A stretch of DNA of 64,000 bases, from contig NZ_OY781099.1 in the NCBI RefSeq assembly GCF_963676325.1, positions 1,178,001-1,242,000 on the forward strand, given 5' to 3'. This document shows, one piece after another, positions 52,870 through 61,735 of this stretch. This stretch comes from an uncultured Bacteroides sp. (GTDB lineage Bacteria > Bacteroidota > Bacteroidia > Bacteroidales > Bacteroidaceae). The translations under genes were made by a program, and so were the position numbers. Each line of letters opens with the position of its first letter. Positions within the stretch are counted from its first letter, which is position 1. The notes beneath the pieces are model-generated. The model searched no databases, was not told where the DNA came from, and saw only the letters and a program-made list of their open reading frames with translations.

Positions 52870-53448
52870 ATGGAGAATAGAAGCTTTATGAATAAGTATG
52901 CCATGCAATATGGTTCTTATATGGGAATTTTTTGGATTGTAAAATTTGCTTTCTTCCCACTTGGGCTTACTATACCCTTTCTGGAATTTTTCTTTCTTAT
53001 ACTAACTATTTTAGTTCCTTTTGTGGGATATTATCTTACCCGAATGTATAGGGACAAAGTTTGTGGTGGTGGCATTAGTTTTGGACATGCCTGGGTATTT
53101 ACCGCTTTTATGTATATGTTTGCTGCATTACTTACATCTGTAGGGCATTATCTTTATTTCAGGTTTATTGATAATGGGTTCGTTGCAAGTGCTTATCTTG
53201 AAATGATTAAGCAATTAGAGAAAAGTCAGCCTGTTGGTTTGGGTGACTCTCTGAAACAAATTGAAGAAACAATAAAGATGCTTGGAAACCTGCGTCCTAT
53301 TGAGATAATTATGCAATTACTTTCTCAAAATGTAATATACGGAGCTTTTATGGCTCTACCAATTGCTTTCTTTGTAAAAAAGAAAGTGCTTGTTACAATG
53401 GAAGATAGTAAGGGAGAGAATAATCAAGAAGAAGATAATAAAGAATAA
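52870..53448 (+). CDS. DUF4199-family membrane protein
   Basis: The product (192 residues from the ATG at 52870; an ATG three codons earlier is possible) has four membrane helices: about 13-30, 34-54, 70-97 and, after a 60-residue soluble helical segment with QPVGLGDSLKQIEET, about 150-175. It ends in an acidic tail. This matches DUF4199, a Bacteroidetes membrane family that regularly precedes a family 2 glycosyltransferase, as here (6 bp). The function is unknown; a helper role for the transferase is a context guess. A -7-like TACTTTTG lies at 52840-52847. Confidence 0.82.
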   Translation: MENRSFMNKYAMQYGSYMGIFWIVKFAFFPLGLTIPFLEFFFLILTILVPFVGYYLTRMYRDKVCGGGISFGHAWVFTAFMYMFAALLTSVGHYLYFRFIDNGFVASAYLEMIKQLEKSQPVGLGDSLKQIEETIKMLGNLRPIEIIMQLLSQNVIYGAFMALPIAFFVKKKVLVTMEDSKGENNQEEDNKE

Positions 53449-53454
53449 TAGAAT

Positions 53455-54405
53455 ATGGATATATCTGTAATAATCCCTTTGTTCAATGAAGAAGAATCAC
53501 TTCCGGAACTTTATGCATGGATAGACCGGGTGATGGCTGATAATGGTTTTTCTTACGAAGTAATCTTTGTAAATGATGGAAGTACCGACCGTTCATGGGA
53601 GGTGATTGAAGAACTAAAAGCAAAATCGGATACTGTAAAAGGTATTAAATTTCGTCGTAATTATGGAAAATCGCCTGCATTGTTCTGTGGCTTCAAAAAG
53701 GCACAAGGTGATGTGGTGATTACAATGGATGCCGATTTGCAGGATAGTCCGGATGAAATTCCGGAACTTTACAGAATGATTACGAAAGATGGATATGACT
53801 TGGTTTCCGGATGGAAAGAAAAAAGATATGATCCGTTGTCTAAAACATTACCTACCAAATTGTTTAATGCTACAGCTCGTTCTGTATCGGGAGTAAAGAA
53901 CCTTCATGACTTTAATTGTGGATTGAAGGCTTACAAAAATCAGGTAGTGAAAAATGTAGAGGTTTATGGTGAGATGCACCGTTACATTCCTTATCTTGCT
54001 AAAAATGCCGGATTTACAAAGATAGGGGAGAAGGTGGTACAACATCAGGCTCGTAAGTATGGCTCTACAAAATTCGGAATGAGCAGATTTGTGAATGGTT
54101 ATCTGGACTTGCTTTCATTGTGGTTCCTTTCTAAATTTGGTAAGAAGCCTATGCACATTTTTGGTTTGCTGGGCTCATTAATGTTCCTTCTTGGTTTTAT
54201 ATCGGTGATAATTGTGGGTGCTTCAAAGCTTTACTCAATGTATTCTGGTTTAGAATACAGACTGGTAACGGATTCTCCTTATTTTTATCTGGCGCTGACT
54301 TCTATGATGATTGGAACTCAATTGTTCCTGGCCGGATTTGTTGGTGAACTGGTTACTCGTAATGCTCCGGAACGTAATAATTACAAAATAGAAAAAGAAC
54401 TGTAA
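53455..54405 (+). CDS. Family 2 glycosyltransferase with two C-terminal membrane helices
   Basis: The 316-residue product has a GT2 domain (about 1-225: ISVIIPLFNEEESLPEL, VIFVNDGSTDRSW, VITMDADLQDSPDEIPEL with the DxD-like metal site) and two membrane helices (about 235-260 and 275-300). This is the DPM1/GtrB/ArnC architecture that moves a sugar from a nucleotide to undecaprenyl phosphate at the inner face of the inner membrane. Such lipid-linked sugars then decorate surface polymers. It is part of a run with DUF4199 before and DUF6452, DUF6048 and mntP after it. Confidence 0.9.
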   Translation: MDISVIIPLFNEEESLPELYAWIDRVMADNGFSYEVIFVNDGSTDRSWEVIEELKAKSDTVKGIKFRRNYGKSPALFCGFKKAQGDVVITMDADLQDSPDEIPELYRMITKDGYDLVSGWKEKRYDPLSKTLPTKLFNATARSVSGVKNLHDFNCGLKAYKNQVVKNVEVYGEMHRYIPYLAKNAGFTKIGEKVVQHQARKYGSTKFGMSRFVNGYLDLLSLWFLSKFGKKPMHIFGLLGSLMFLLGFISVIIVGASKLYSMYSGLEYRLVTDSPYFYLALTSMMIGTQLFLAGFVGELVTRNAPERNNYKIEKEL

Positions 54406-54423
54406 GCAGTTCAATATATAAAT

Positions 54424-54909
54424 ATGAAACATCTATTGAAACTCTTGTTTCTTGGAGTATTTCTTTGCAGTGCTGGTGGTTTTGCACTAATAGCCTGCGG
54501 AGAAACTACAGATTGCTCTCTTGCAGGGCGGCCTTCTCCACGTTTCAATTTTATAAACGACAGTACAATGAAAGAAAAAGCGCTGGATTCACTGACGGTT
54601 ATTGCCCTCAATACAGTGCAGGGAGATTCTGTTGTGCTGAATAAGTCGGCGAAGGTTAGCTCTGCTACACTTCCGCTGAGTTATGCAGGTTCAAAAACTG
54701 TATTTGTTTTTAAGTATCCCAAAAAAGTGAATGATACAATTTGGGTTACGCATACTAATACGGCACATTTTCTTTCAATGGAATGCGGCATAACAATGTT
54801 TCATCGTATAGATAGCGTAAAACATACCTTTCATGCTATAGATTCTGTTGCAATAATTAATTCAGGAGTTGGTGTCAATGAAAAAGAGAATATTCGCGTC
54901 TTTTATTAA
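54424..54909 (+). CDS. DUF6452-family lipoprotein
   Basis: The 161-residue product has a signal sequence with lipobox LIAC (Cys about 25), then CSLAGRPSPRFNF, a beta-rich body with VFKYPKKVNDTIWVTHTN and ECGITMFHRID, and a charged end. The pattern matches DUF6452, a Bacteroidetes family almost always paired with DUF6048. Its end overlaps the start of the next gene by 32 bases, so the two are translationally coupled. The function is unknown; it probably sits in the outer membrane. Confidence 0.78.
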   Translation: MKHLLKLLFLGVFLCSAGGFALIACGETTDCSLAGRPSPRFNFINDSTMKEKALDSLTVIALNTVQGDSVVLNKSAKVSSATLPLSYAGSKTVFVFKYPKKVNDTIWVTHTNTAHFLSMECGITMFHRIDSVKHTFHAIDSVAIINSGVGVNEKENIRVFY

Positions 54910-55564
54910 TATAGTCGCTTTGCTGGTGATGTCTCTCCCTGTTCTTGCTCAAGGACAGAATACTGAGATTAAATTGCCGAAAGAGGTTTTTCCGTTATAT
55001 AATGGAACCTTTGTTGGAGTTGATATGTATGGATTAGGAAGTAAGGCATTTGGAGCCGATTTTCAAAGCTTGGAAGTGAGTGCGGATGTTAATCTGAAGA
55101 ATCGCTATTTCCCCGTACTGGAATTGGGGTATGGGAAAACGGATGAACAGCAGGATGGAGTTTCCTATAAATCAGCTGCTCCTTATTTCAGAATAGGGAT
55201 GAATTATAATATGATGTTTAAGAAAAAGAATCTGAGCCATCTGTATCTTGGAGCGCGTTATGGGTTTAGTGCATTTAACTATGATGTAAAAGGCTCTGTA
55301 TCAGAAGATGGCATTTACTCAAAAGAAGTAATTCCATTTGAATATACGGGTGAGAAATCAAATGCTCAGTGGGTGGAATTGCTATTTGGTATAAGGGCTC
55401 AGATTTATAAAGACTTTCTGATGGGATGGTCTTTGAGATATAAGGTTAAACTTAACGCAAAAGAGAATTCTTATACAAGTCCAGGGTTTATTCCAGGTTT
55501 CGGAGAGAACAAATCAACAAACTTTGGAGTTACTTATTCCTTGATTTATAAACTACCTTTTTAA
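54878..55564 (+). CDS. DUF6048-family outer-membrane protein
   Basis: The 228-residue product has a signal peptide (to about 25, PVLAQ) and about eight alternating aromatic-rich beta strands (VGVDMYGLGSKAFG, YFPVLELGYG, YLGARYGFSAFNYDV, GVTYSLIYKLPF). The final phenylalanine is typical of outer-membrane barrels. This fits DUF6048. The ATG at 54878 starts within the DUF6452 gene. It is followed after 2 bp by mntP. A small outer-membrane pore or sensor is a reasonable guess. Confidence 0.78.
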   Translation: MKKRIFASFINIVALLVMSLPVLAQGQNTEIKLPKEVFPLYNGTFVGVDMYGLGSKAFGADFQSLEVSADVNLKNRYFPVLELGYGKTDEQQDGVSYKSAAPYFRIGMNYNMMFKKKNLSHLYLGARYGFSAFNYDVKGSVSEDGIYSKEVIPFEYTGEKSNAQWVELLFGIRAQIYKDFLMGWSLRYKVKLNAKENSYTSPGFIPGFGENKSTNFGVTYSLIYKLPF

Positions 55565-55566
55565 TA

Positions 55567-56139
55567 ATGACAAATTTAGAGAATTGGCTGATTGCGATAG
55601 GGTTGGCTATGGATTGTTTGGCCGTGTCTATTGCAAGCGGTATTATTTTAAAGAAAGTTCATTGGGGGAATATCCTTACTATGGCTTTCTTTTTTGGTTT
55701 TTTTCAGTTTCTGATGCCTTTCCTGGGCTGGGCTGGCGCAAGTAGATTCAGTCATTTAATTGAAAGCTTTGATCATTGGGCGGTTTTTGTTATCCTCTGT
55801 TTTCTTGGTGGAAGAATGGTTTGGGAATCTTTTAAAGATGATGAGTGCAAGAAGGAATTTAATCCCGCTAGCCTGAAGGTGATATTAACTCTGGCTATTG
55901 CTACCAGTCTGGATGCGCTTGCTGTAGGCGTTTCTTATGCATTTATGGGGATAAGAACATTTGATGCTATTCTTTCGCCTATATTGATTATCGGATTTGT
56001 CTCTTTTATAATCTCTGTTTTCGGGTTACTGTTTGGAATCTTTTTTGGTTGTAAGCACAACATGCGAGTGGAATTGTGGGGTGGATTGATTCTGATTGGT
56101 ATTGGAACCAAAGTCTTAATAGAACATCTTTGTGGTTAG
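55567..56139 (+). CDS. mntP: Manganese efflux pump MntP
   Basis: The 190-residue product has six membrane helices in two inverted halves, each with the family motif: AMDCLAVSIASG in helix 1 (Asp16) and ATSLDALAVGVS in helix 4 (Asp116), whose aspartates bind the metal. MntP expels excess manganese from the cytoplasm. It lies 2 bp after the DUF6048 gene. I did not see a yybP-ykoY-type manganese riboswitch upstream, as expected for an internal operon gene. Confidence 0.92.
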   Translation: MTNLENWLIAIGLAMDCLAVSIASGIILKKVHWGNILTMAFFFGFFQFLMPFLGWAGASRFSHLIESFDHWAVFVILCFLGGRMVWESFKDDECKKEFNPASLKVILTLAIATSLDALAVGVSYAFMGIRTFDAILSPILIIGFVSFIISVFGLLFGIFFGCKHNMRVELWGGLILIGIGTKVLIEHLCG

Positions 56140-56189
56140 AAATAAAGCTTTATCCTCTGTTTACGGATTTAATGCAGGGATGTAACTCG

Positions 56190-56275
56190 TCCCTCATCTG
56201 TGAACCGATGAGCCCTCGGTTGAGAACCCATGGGTTCACGGATGAAGTCCCATGGGTTCACAGATGAGAACTCAC
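56190..56275. repeat. Palindromic repeat cluster with 22-bp period
   Basis: CCCATGGGTTCAC occurs at 56227-56239 and again at 56249-56261. The first copy is part of the perfect palindrome GAACCCATGGGTTC. TCATCTGTGAACC near 56194 is the reverse complement of GGGTTCACAGATGA near 56254, so the cluster can also fold as a larger hairpin. It lies between mntP and the terminator before panD. Its style is like the 23-bp array at 13581-13661. Confidence 0.6.
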
Positions 56276-56363
56276 TATCACTTGTCTGCGTGATAGGCTA
56301 GTTATGCTTATGAATTGACTTAGTTATAGTCTTCAAGACTTGTAAATACTGGTATTTGCACTA

Positions 56364-56403
56364 AAAAAGCCTGCTACATTATAAATTTTGTAGCAGGCTT
56401 TTT
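56364..56403. terminator. Bidirectional terminator between mntP and panD
   Basis: AAAAAGCCTGCTACA (56364-56378) pairs perfectly with TGTAGCAGGCTTTTT (56389-56403); both strands end in T-runs. It lies between convergent genes. Confidence 0.85.
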
Positions 56404-56435
56404 AAATTTCGTTATATCTAAATCAGAACGATTTA

Positions 56436-56786
56436 TCAGATTACTTTGTTAGTCACGGAATCTGGAAAAACAACTATTGGCTTAAAGCTTTTAGCTTCTT
56501 CAAAATCCATCATGGCATAAGACATGATAATAATGATGTCTCCAACTTGTACTTTTCGGGCTGCTGCGCCATTCAGACAGATTTTGCCTGATCCGCGTTC
56601 GCCCTTGATAATATAAGTTGAAAAACGTTCGCCGTTATTGTTATCCACGATATGTACTCTCTCATTGGCGATAAGATTGGCTGCATCCATTAAGTCTTCG
56701 TCAATCGTGATACTACCCATGTAATTTAAATCAGCCTCTGTTACACGTACACAGTGTAGCTTTGACTTCATTACTTCAATCATCAT
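56436..56786 (-). CDS. panD: Aspartate 1-decarboxylase precursor
   Basis: The 116-residue proenzyme makes beta-alanine from aspartate for pantothenate. The self-cleavage site GSIT (Gly24-Ser25) yields the pyruvoyl group; SKLHCVRVTEADL, NGAAARKVQVGDIIII and the YAMMDFEEA end are family features. It follows panC by 20 bp in the same operon, supplying that enzyme's substrate. Two adjacent ATG codons open the gene; the second is equally likely as start. Confidence 0.95.
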   Translation of the reverse strand: MMIEVMKSKLHCVRVTEADLNYMGSITIDEDLMDAANLIANERVHIVDNNNGERFSTYIIKGERGSGKICLNGAAARKVQVGDIIIIMSYAMMDFEEAKSFKPIVVFPDSVTNKVI

Positions 56787-56806
56787 AAGGTTTGGTCTTT
56801 TTAAAA

Positions 56807-57655
56807 TTAAATCTCTTTATATTTTATGTTATCAATCAGTCGGACGTCTCCACAGAACACTGTGATACAGCCCACTGCATAGTTTGTATCTGCCCAGTCC
56901 TCAATGTCTTGCAGGGTGTTTCCATCCACAAGCTTAAAGTACTCCAGGCGTAGCCCTCTCTCAGCGGCAATTGACTCTTCTACAAAGCGAATTGTTTCAT
57001 TCACTGAGTGATCTGCTGCAAAGGTACGACTTTTAAATAATGTTTGAGATATTTTTAATGCTATTTCACGTTCTTCTGCAGATAATCTTGCATTTCGGCT
57101 GCTTAAAGCCAGTCCGTCTTCTTCACGTATAATGGGGCAGCCTACAATTTCAATGTCGTAATTGAGCTGTTTTACCATTTCGCGAATGATAGCTACTTGC
57201 TGAAAGTCCTTTTCGCCAAAGTAAGCACGGTGAGGTTTTACTGCATCAAACAGTTTACTAACAATTTGTGCCACTCCGTTGAAATGTCCCGGGCGGAAGG
57301 CTCCTTCCATTACAGTGTCTAGCGGAGCGAAACTAAATGTTCGTGTATCTGGTTCCGGATACATCTCTTCTACCGACGGAGCAAATACAAAGGAACAGCC
57401 ATTAGCTTCCAGTAATTTGCAATCGGCATCGAGCGTACGTGGATATTTTAATAAATCATTCTTATCATTAAACTGTGTGGGGTTTACAAATACACTCACA
57501 ACGGTTACATCATTTTCTTTAGCGCTACGTTTAACTAATGATGCATGACCAGCATGCAAAGCACCCATTGTGGGAACTAATCCAACCTTTTTATCCTGAG
57601 TTTTCAGAATTGTTAGTTCTGCTTGCAACTCTTTGATAGTGTGTACAATTTTCAT
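56807..57655 (-). CDS. panC: Pantothenate synthetase
   Basis: The 282-residue enzyme joins pantoate and beta-alanine using ATP. It shows LVPTMGALHAGHASL (HIGH-like nucleotide-binding motif), VVSVFVNPTQFNDKNDL, AYFGEKDFQQVAIIREMV and EDGLALSSRNARLS (KMSKS-like loop). Length and motifs are standard. It is the first gene of the panCD operon and is divergent from the glycogen synthase-like gene. Confidence 0.96.
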   Translation of the reverse strand: MKIVHTIKELQAELTILKTQDKKVGLVPTMGALHAGHASLVKRSAKENDVTVVSVFVNPTQFNDKNDLLKYPRTLDADCKLLEANGCSFVFAPSVEEMYPEPDTRTFSFAPLDTVMEGAFRPGHFNGVAQIVSKLFDAVKPHRAYFGEKDFQQVAIIREMVKQLNYDIEIVGCPIIREEDGLALSSRNARLSAEEREIALKISQTLFKSRTFAADHSVNETIRFVEESIAAERGLRLEYFKLVDGNTLQDIEDWADTNYAVGCITVFCGDVRLIDNIKYKEI

Positions 57656-57867
57656 CTTAATTTTGATTGTTTAATCTCTTGTTTTGGAAAAACGGTGCAA
57701 AATAAGCTATTATTTATCACATAAAGAAGAAATATTGGAAATTTATCTAATATGATGTATCTGTAAAAGGACGTATGCTTGATGTTTACCTATTGATTAA
57801 TAGCGACTTAACAATTGATAAGATTTTATTAAATGACAAAACTTGTATAAATGCGCTTTTTTTTTTA

Positions 57868-57875
57868 TATCTTTG
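57868..57875 (+). promoter_or_regulatory. -7 promoter element of the glycogen synthase-like gene
   Basis: TATCTTTG matches TAnnTTTG and lies 30 bp before the ATG at 57906; a TTG at 57843-57845 is about 22 bp upstream as a possible -33. The element lies inside a longer upstream frame, so the later start is chosen. Confidence 0.55.
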
Positions 57876-57905
57876 CAGAATGATTACGAGAAAGATTTTA
57901 TTATA

Positions 57906-58724
57906 ATGAAGGCTAACAAGGTTTTATTTATTACACAAGAGATTACTCCTTACTTGCCTGAATCTGAAATGGCAAATATAGGAAGATCTCTTCCACAAGC
58001 TATTCAAGAGAAAGGGAGAGAGATACGAACTTTTATGCCGAAGTGGGGAAATATCAATGAACGCAGAAATCAACTGCATGAAGTTATCCGCCTTTCGGGC
58101 ATGAACCTGATCATAGATGACACTGATCATCCATTGATTATAAAAGTGGCTTCTATCCAGTCTGCCAGAATGCAGGTATACTTCATAGATAATGATGAGT
58201 ATTTTCAGAACAGGCTGCAGGAAGTAGATGAAAATGGACAAGAATATGACGACAATGATAGCAGGGCCATTTTCTATGCTCGTGGAGTAATTGAAACGGT
58301 TAAAAAGCTACGTTGGTGTCCTGATGTTATTCACTGTCACGGATGGATGTCTGCTTTGGCACCTCTGTATATTAAGAAAGTATACCAGGACGAACCATCA
58401 TTCCGTGATGTTAAGGTCGTATTTTCAGTATATGAAAATGATTTTAAGAATAAACTATCATCCGACTTTATTTCTAAGCTGATGCTGAAAGATATTTCTG
58501 ATGCTGATTTGGTTTCTGTTCAAGGTGAGGTTGATTATACTGCACTTATGAAACTGGCTGTAGATTATTCTGACGGTGTTATTCAAAGTAGTGAGAAAGT
58601 GGATGAAGAGATAATTAACTATGCTCGTTCAAAAAATATCCCTGTTCTCGATTATCAAGCACCAGACAATTATATTGATGCCTATAATGACTTCTACGAT
58701 AAAGTCTGGGAAGCTGGGAAGTAA
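57906..58724 (+). CDS. Glycogen/starch synthase N-terminal domain protein (GT5, short form)
   Basis: The 272-residue product covers only the N-terminal Rossmann domain of GT5 glycogen synthases (VLFITQEITPYLPESEMANIG, REIRTFMPKWGNINERR, SRAIFYARGVIETVKKL, PDVIHCHGWMSALAPLYIKK). Full enzymes have about 480 residues and a KxGGL motif near the start; here the second domain is missing and that motif is replaced (ESEMANIG). It is probably not a complete synthase by itself. It may act as a partner of the GT4 enzyme at 61736-63004 in the same glycogen cluster, or be regulatory. Confidence 0.85.
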   Translation: MKANKVLFITQEITPYLPESEMANIGRSLPQAIQEKGREIRTFMPKWGNINERRNQLHEVIRLSGMNLIIDDTDHPLIIKVASIQSARMQVYFIDNDEYFQNRLQEVDENGQEYDDNDSRAIFYARGVIETVKKLRWCPDVIHCHGWMSALAPLYIKKVYQDEPSFRDVKVVFSVYENDFKNKLSSDFISKLMLKDISDADLVSVQGEVDYTALMKLAVDYSDGVIQSSEKVDEEIINYARSKNIPVLDYQAPDNYIDAYNDFYDKVWEAGK

Positions 58725-58804
58725 ACGCAAACTATCTAAAAATAAAAAGGCCTAAAATTAAAGTATGCCATGGCCGGATGCATTAGACACTAAACTATTG
58801 ATGT

Positions 58805-60244
58805 ATGAAAATGAATTATTTCTGGGCATTTTTGCTTGCCATTGTTCTTTTTTCCTGCGATGATACAACAGATACTCTGGGCTTGAGTATGATGCCTGAC
58901 ACAGATAATATAGCTTTAGGTGCACAGACTTTTGATGTCACTACCGAAACTATGCTTGCCGGTCCGGTTTATGCTAAAACAAGTATGGGATATTTGGGGA
59001 AATATACAGATCCGCAATTCGGCAGTTTTGAAGCTGACTTCCTAACACAGCTAACTTGTACGGATCAGTTTGAATTTCCAGTGAAAAGAATGGTTCCTGT
59101 AGATCCTAGTGCTTCAGAAAAAACATTTGAAGCTACTTCTGCCAGCATCAATTTTTATTATACAAGCTATTTCGGTGACTCTTTAAATACTTGCAAGCTA
59201 AGTGTTTATGAACTGAATAAAGATCTTGTAAAACAGAATCAGAGTAACTATTATACTAATATTGACCCTACTCAGTACTATGACAGTGCAAATGGGTTGA
59301 TTGCAAAGAAGGCTTATTCTGCTGTTGATTTATCAATAAGTGAATCAATTAGAAACGGATCAACTTTCTTCCCTGTTGTTAGTGTAAACTTTCCTTTGGC
59401 AAAAGCAAATCAGTTTATAAAGCTGTTTCAGACTTCAAAAGCTGAGGGCAAGAACTTTAAAGATGAATTTGCCAAGGCTTTCAAAGGAATTTATGTAAAA
59501 TGTGATCATGGTGATGGAACAGTACTTTCTATTGATCAGGTTCACTTGAATATTTCATTTAAGGTATATGCTGTTGACTCTTTAGGTAATGTGATAAAAA
59601 GAACGCAAACAGGATATACAAATGTTGACTCAACTTATATCACAACTGCAACGTTCGGATCAACAAAAGAAGTTATTCAGGCAAATCGTTTTACGAATGA
59701 TCAGACACTGGAAGAACTGGCTCTGATTAAGGATTATACCTTAATAAAGTCTCCTGCCGGACTCTTTACAAAAGTGAATTTACCTGTTGGTGAGATGGCC
59801 AATAAGTTGAAAAATGATACACTGAACTCTGTTAAGTTATCTTTTAATGCATACAATAAATCTGAAGTGAGCAAGTTTGGTATGTCTGCTCCAAAGACCT
59901 TATTACTGGTTAGGGCTAAAGACATGAACAAGTTCTTTGAAGATAATTTGCTTATTGATAATATTACTTCTTTCCTTGCTAATTATTCAAGTGCAAGTAA
60001 TCAGTACACATTCTCAAATATTACCCGCTTGATTACAACTAGCATGAATGAAAATAAGAGTGCAGGAAGTGTGCCAGCCGACTTTAAAGAGGAAATGGTG
60101 CTTGTTCCGGTTACTGTAACTTATGATTCTAGTAATAATCTGATTTCTATTCGTCATGACTTGAAGCCGGGATATATTAAACTGAAAGGCGGAAAGGATA
60201 ATAAATTGAAACTTGAGGTTATTTATAGTAGCTTGAGTAAATGA
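58805..60244 (+). CDS. DUF4270-family lipoprotein
   Basis: The 479-residue product has a lipobox (LFSC, Cys about 17, followed by DDTTD) and the DUF4270 opening GLSMMPDTDNIAL, with YAKTSMGYLGKYTDPQFG and repeated beta-rich segments (TSASINFYYTSYFGDSLNTCKL, VKLSFNAYNKSE). These are Bacteroidetes outer-membrane lipoproteins of unknown role, nearly always next to the glycogen synthase-like gene, here 80 bp downstream of it. The aspartates after the lipid cysteine suggest surface display. A terminator follows. Confidence 0.85.
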   Translation: MKMNYFWAFLLAIVLFSCDDTTDTLGLSMMPDTDNIALGAQTFDVTTETMLAGPVYAKTSMGYLGKYTDPQFGSFEADFLTQLTCTDQFEFPVKRMVPVDPSASEKTFEATSASINFYYTSYFGDSLNTCKLSVYELNKDLVKQNQSNYYTNIDPTQYYDSANGLIAKKAYSAVDLSISESIRNGSTFFPVVSVNFPLAKANQFIKLFQTSKAEGKNFKDEFAKAFKGIYVKCDHGDGTVLSIDQVHLNISFKVYAVDSLGNVIKRTQTGYTNVDSTYITTATFGSTKEVIQANRFTNDQTLEELALIKDYTLIKSPAGLFTKVNLPVGEMANKLKNDTLNSVKLSFNAYNKSEVSKFGMSAPKTLLLVRAKDMNKFFEDNLLIDNITSFLANYSSASNQYTFSNITRLITTSMNENKSAGSVPADFKEEMVLVPVTVTYDSSNNLISIRHDLKPGYIKLKGGKDNKLKLEVIYSSLSK

Positions 60245-60290
60245 TTTCTGAATAAAGAATATCTGTCTGTAATGGATAGGTAATGATATA

Positions 60291-60329
60291 AAAAATAAAA
60301 GCAGCTCAAATTGAGCTGCTTTTATTTTT
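60291..60329. terminator. Bidirectional terminator between DUF4270 and GH57 genes
   Basis: AAAAATAAAAGCAGCTCAA (60291-60309) is followed by its reverse complement (60311-60329). The GC core GCAGCTC/GAGCTGC is flanked by A and T runs. It lies between convergent genes. Confidence 0.85.
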
Positions 60330-60344
60330 TCTGGATATTTTATC

Positions 60345-61718
60345 TTATTTCGCTGCCGTTGTAGCTTTTTTAGTTCTGGTTCCTTTTTTCTTAGTAGCTG
60401 TTGTTGTAGGTGTTGCGTTTTCTGTTGTTTTTGTATCCTTAACCTCAGACATACCTATTTTATGATGTAAGGCATCAATCTCTTCTCCCTGATTCTTTAT
60501 AGTGGTAAGTAGTGAATTAAGCTCATCATTATCTATTTCTTCCGGGTATAGAGAATTTACCCTGCAAATAAAGTCTCCCAATATATTCATGTAGTTTGTA
60601 AAGGCATCATACGGTGATTCGTAAATGTCTCTGTCAATGTTTACACCGGAATACTTGGTAGACATAAATCGGAAATTGTCGCTGGTTTGTAGGTAATCCC
60701 AGTCTTGCTTTACTTTTTTGTCTCTGCATAGTCTTACTCGTTCAGAAACACTGTATAGCTTATTAAATGCTTCTCTTTGAAGAACATTTCCTAACCATGT
60801 GCTGATATCTCTTTCTTCATCGGCACACGAAATAGGATATAGTACATCCATAGGTGATACTGATTTTAATTTAGAAATAACTTCTGTTGGGGTAGAGAAT
60901 GTAATTCCCTTCTCTTTAGCACAATCTGGAAGTGCTTTAAAGAATTCCAGAATATTTGAAGAAAGAGGTTGCGCAATACCTAAAGCTGCCAGGTCCATAA
61001 AGATATTAATGACCTGTTCTTCTTTTGGCATAGAGTCAATCCAGCTTATATATTTATCAGCATATAAAGGGAATTCGCACCAATTAGAATTACTGAAACG
61101 TAGGCTTATATCATCTGAAAGTTTATAATCTCTTAATAATATCTTTAATTCAGGAGATTGATTACAGTGGTAAACGTAGTGGGGACTTTTCCATCCTAAT
61201 ATATGTTTTGCTCCTTCTGTAAGTACCCCTTTAAATCCCATGTCTGATACTACGCTTCCTATCTCATCTGAATATATAAGGTTAGTATTGCTAAAGACTT
61301 TCGGATATTTACCAAATAACTGCTTGGTTTTATCACATTGACGCTTTACTTCACTGCGGAATATATTTTCATCTACCAGTGAAGATAAGCTATGAGAATA
61401 AGTCTCTGCCAGAAATTCGCAGCACCCCGTGTCAGCAAGTTCATGAAGTAGGTCTATAACGCATGGCGCATGCATTTCTAACTGCTCCATAGTAACTCCC
61501 GACAAAGATAGTACAACTTTAAATGCGCCGTTTGAATTCTTAACCATCTCAATAAGAGTTTTGATGGCTGGTTTATATGAACGCTCAACGATATCACTTA
61601 TTTTTGTTTCATTTGAATAGTCATCATAGTAATAGTGATCAGATCCTATATCAAAGAAACGGTATCGCTTCAGATGAAACATTTGATGTATTTCAAAGTA
61701 AAAGCAGATTGTTTTCAT
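60345..61718 (-). CDS. GH57 family alpha-glucan hydrolase
   Basis: The 457-residue cytoplasmic enzyme begins ICFYFEIHQMFHLKRYRFFD (GH57 motif 1, His11) and has CCEFLAETYSHSLSSL (motif 3, candidate nucleophile Glu in ETYSH), VFSNTNLIYSDEI and, at the usual motif 4, IFMDLAALGIAQP, where most family members read MDYETFG. A coiled segment (about 385-425) and a Thr/Lys/Ala-rich tail (about 430-457) close the protein. It likely breaks or rearranges glycogen or maltodextrins. It forms an operon with GT4 (18 bp upstream) and the debranching enzyme. Confidence 0.88.
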   Translation of the reverse strand: MKTICFYFEIHQMFHLKRYRFFDIGSDHYYYDDYSNETKISDIVERSYKPAIKTLIEMVKNSNGAFKVVLSLSGVTMEQLEMHAPCVIDLLHELADTGCCEFLAETYSHSLSSLVDENIFRSEVKRQCDKTKQLFGKYPKVFSNTNLIYSDEIGSVVSDMGFKGVLTEGAKHILGWKSPHYVYHCNQSPELKILLRDYKLSDDISLRFSNSNWCEFPLYADKYISWIDSMPKEEQVINIFMDLAALGIAQPLSSNILEFFKALPDCAKEKGITFSTPTEVISKLKSVSPMDVLYPISCADEERDISTWLGNVLQREAFNKLYSVSERVRLCRDKKVKQDWDYLQTSDNFRFMSTKYSGVNIDRDIYESPYDAFTNYMNILGDFICRVNSLYPEEIDNDELNSLLTTIKNQGEEIDALHHKIGMSEVKDTKTTENATPTTTATKKKGTRTKKATTAAK

Positions 61719-61735
61719 ATCAGTATTTTTATTTA

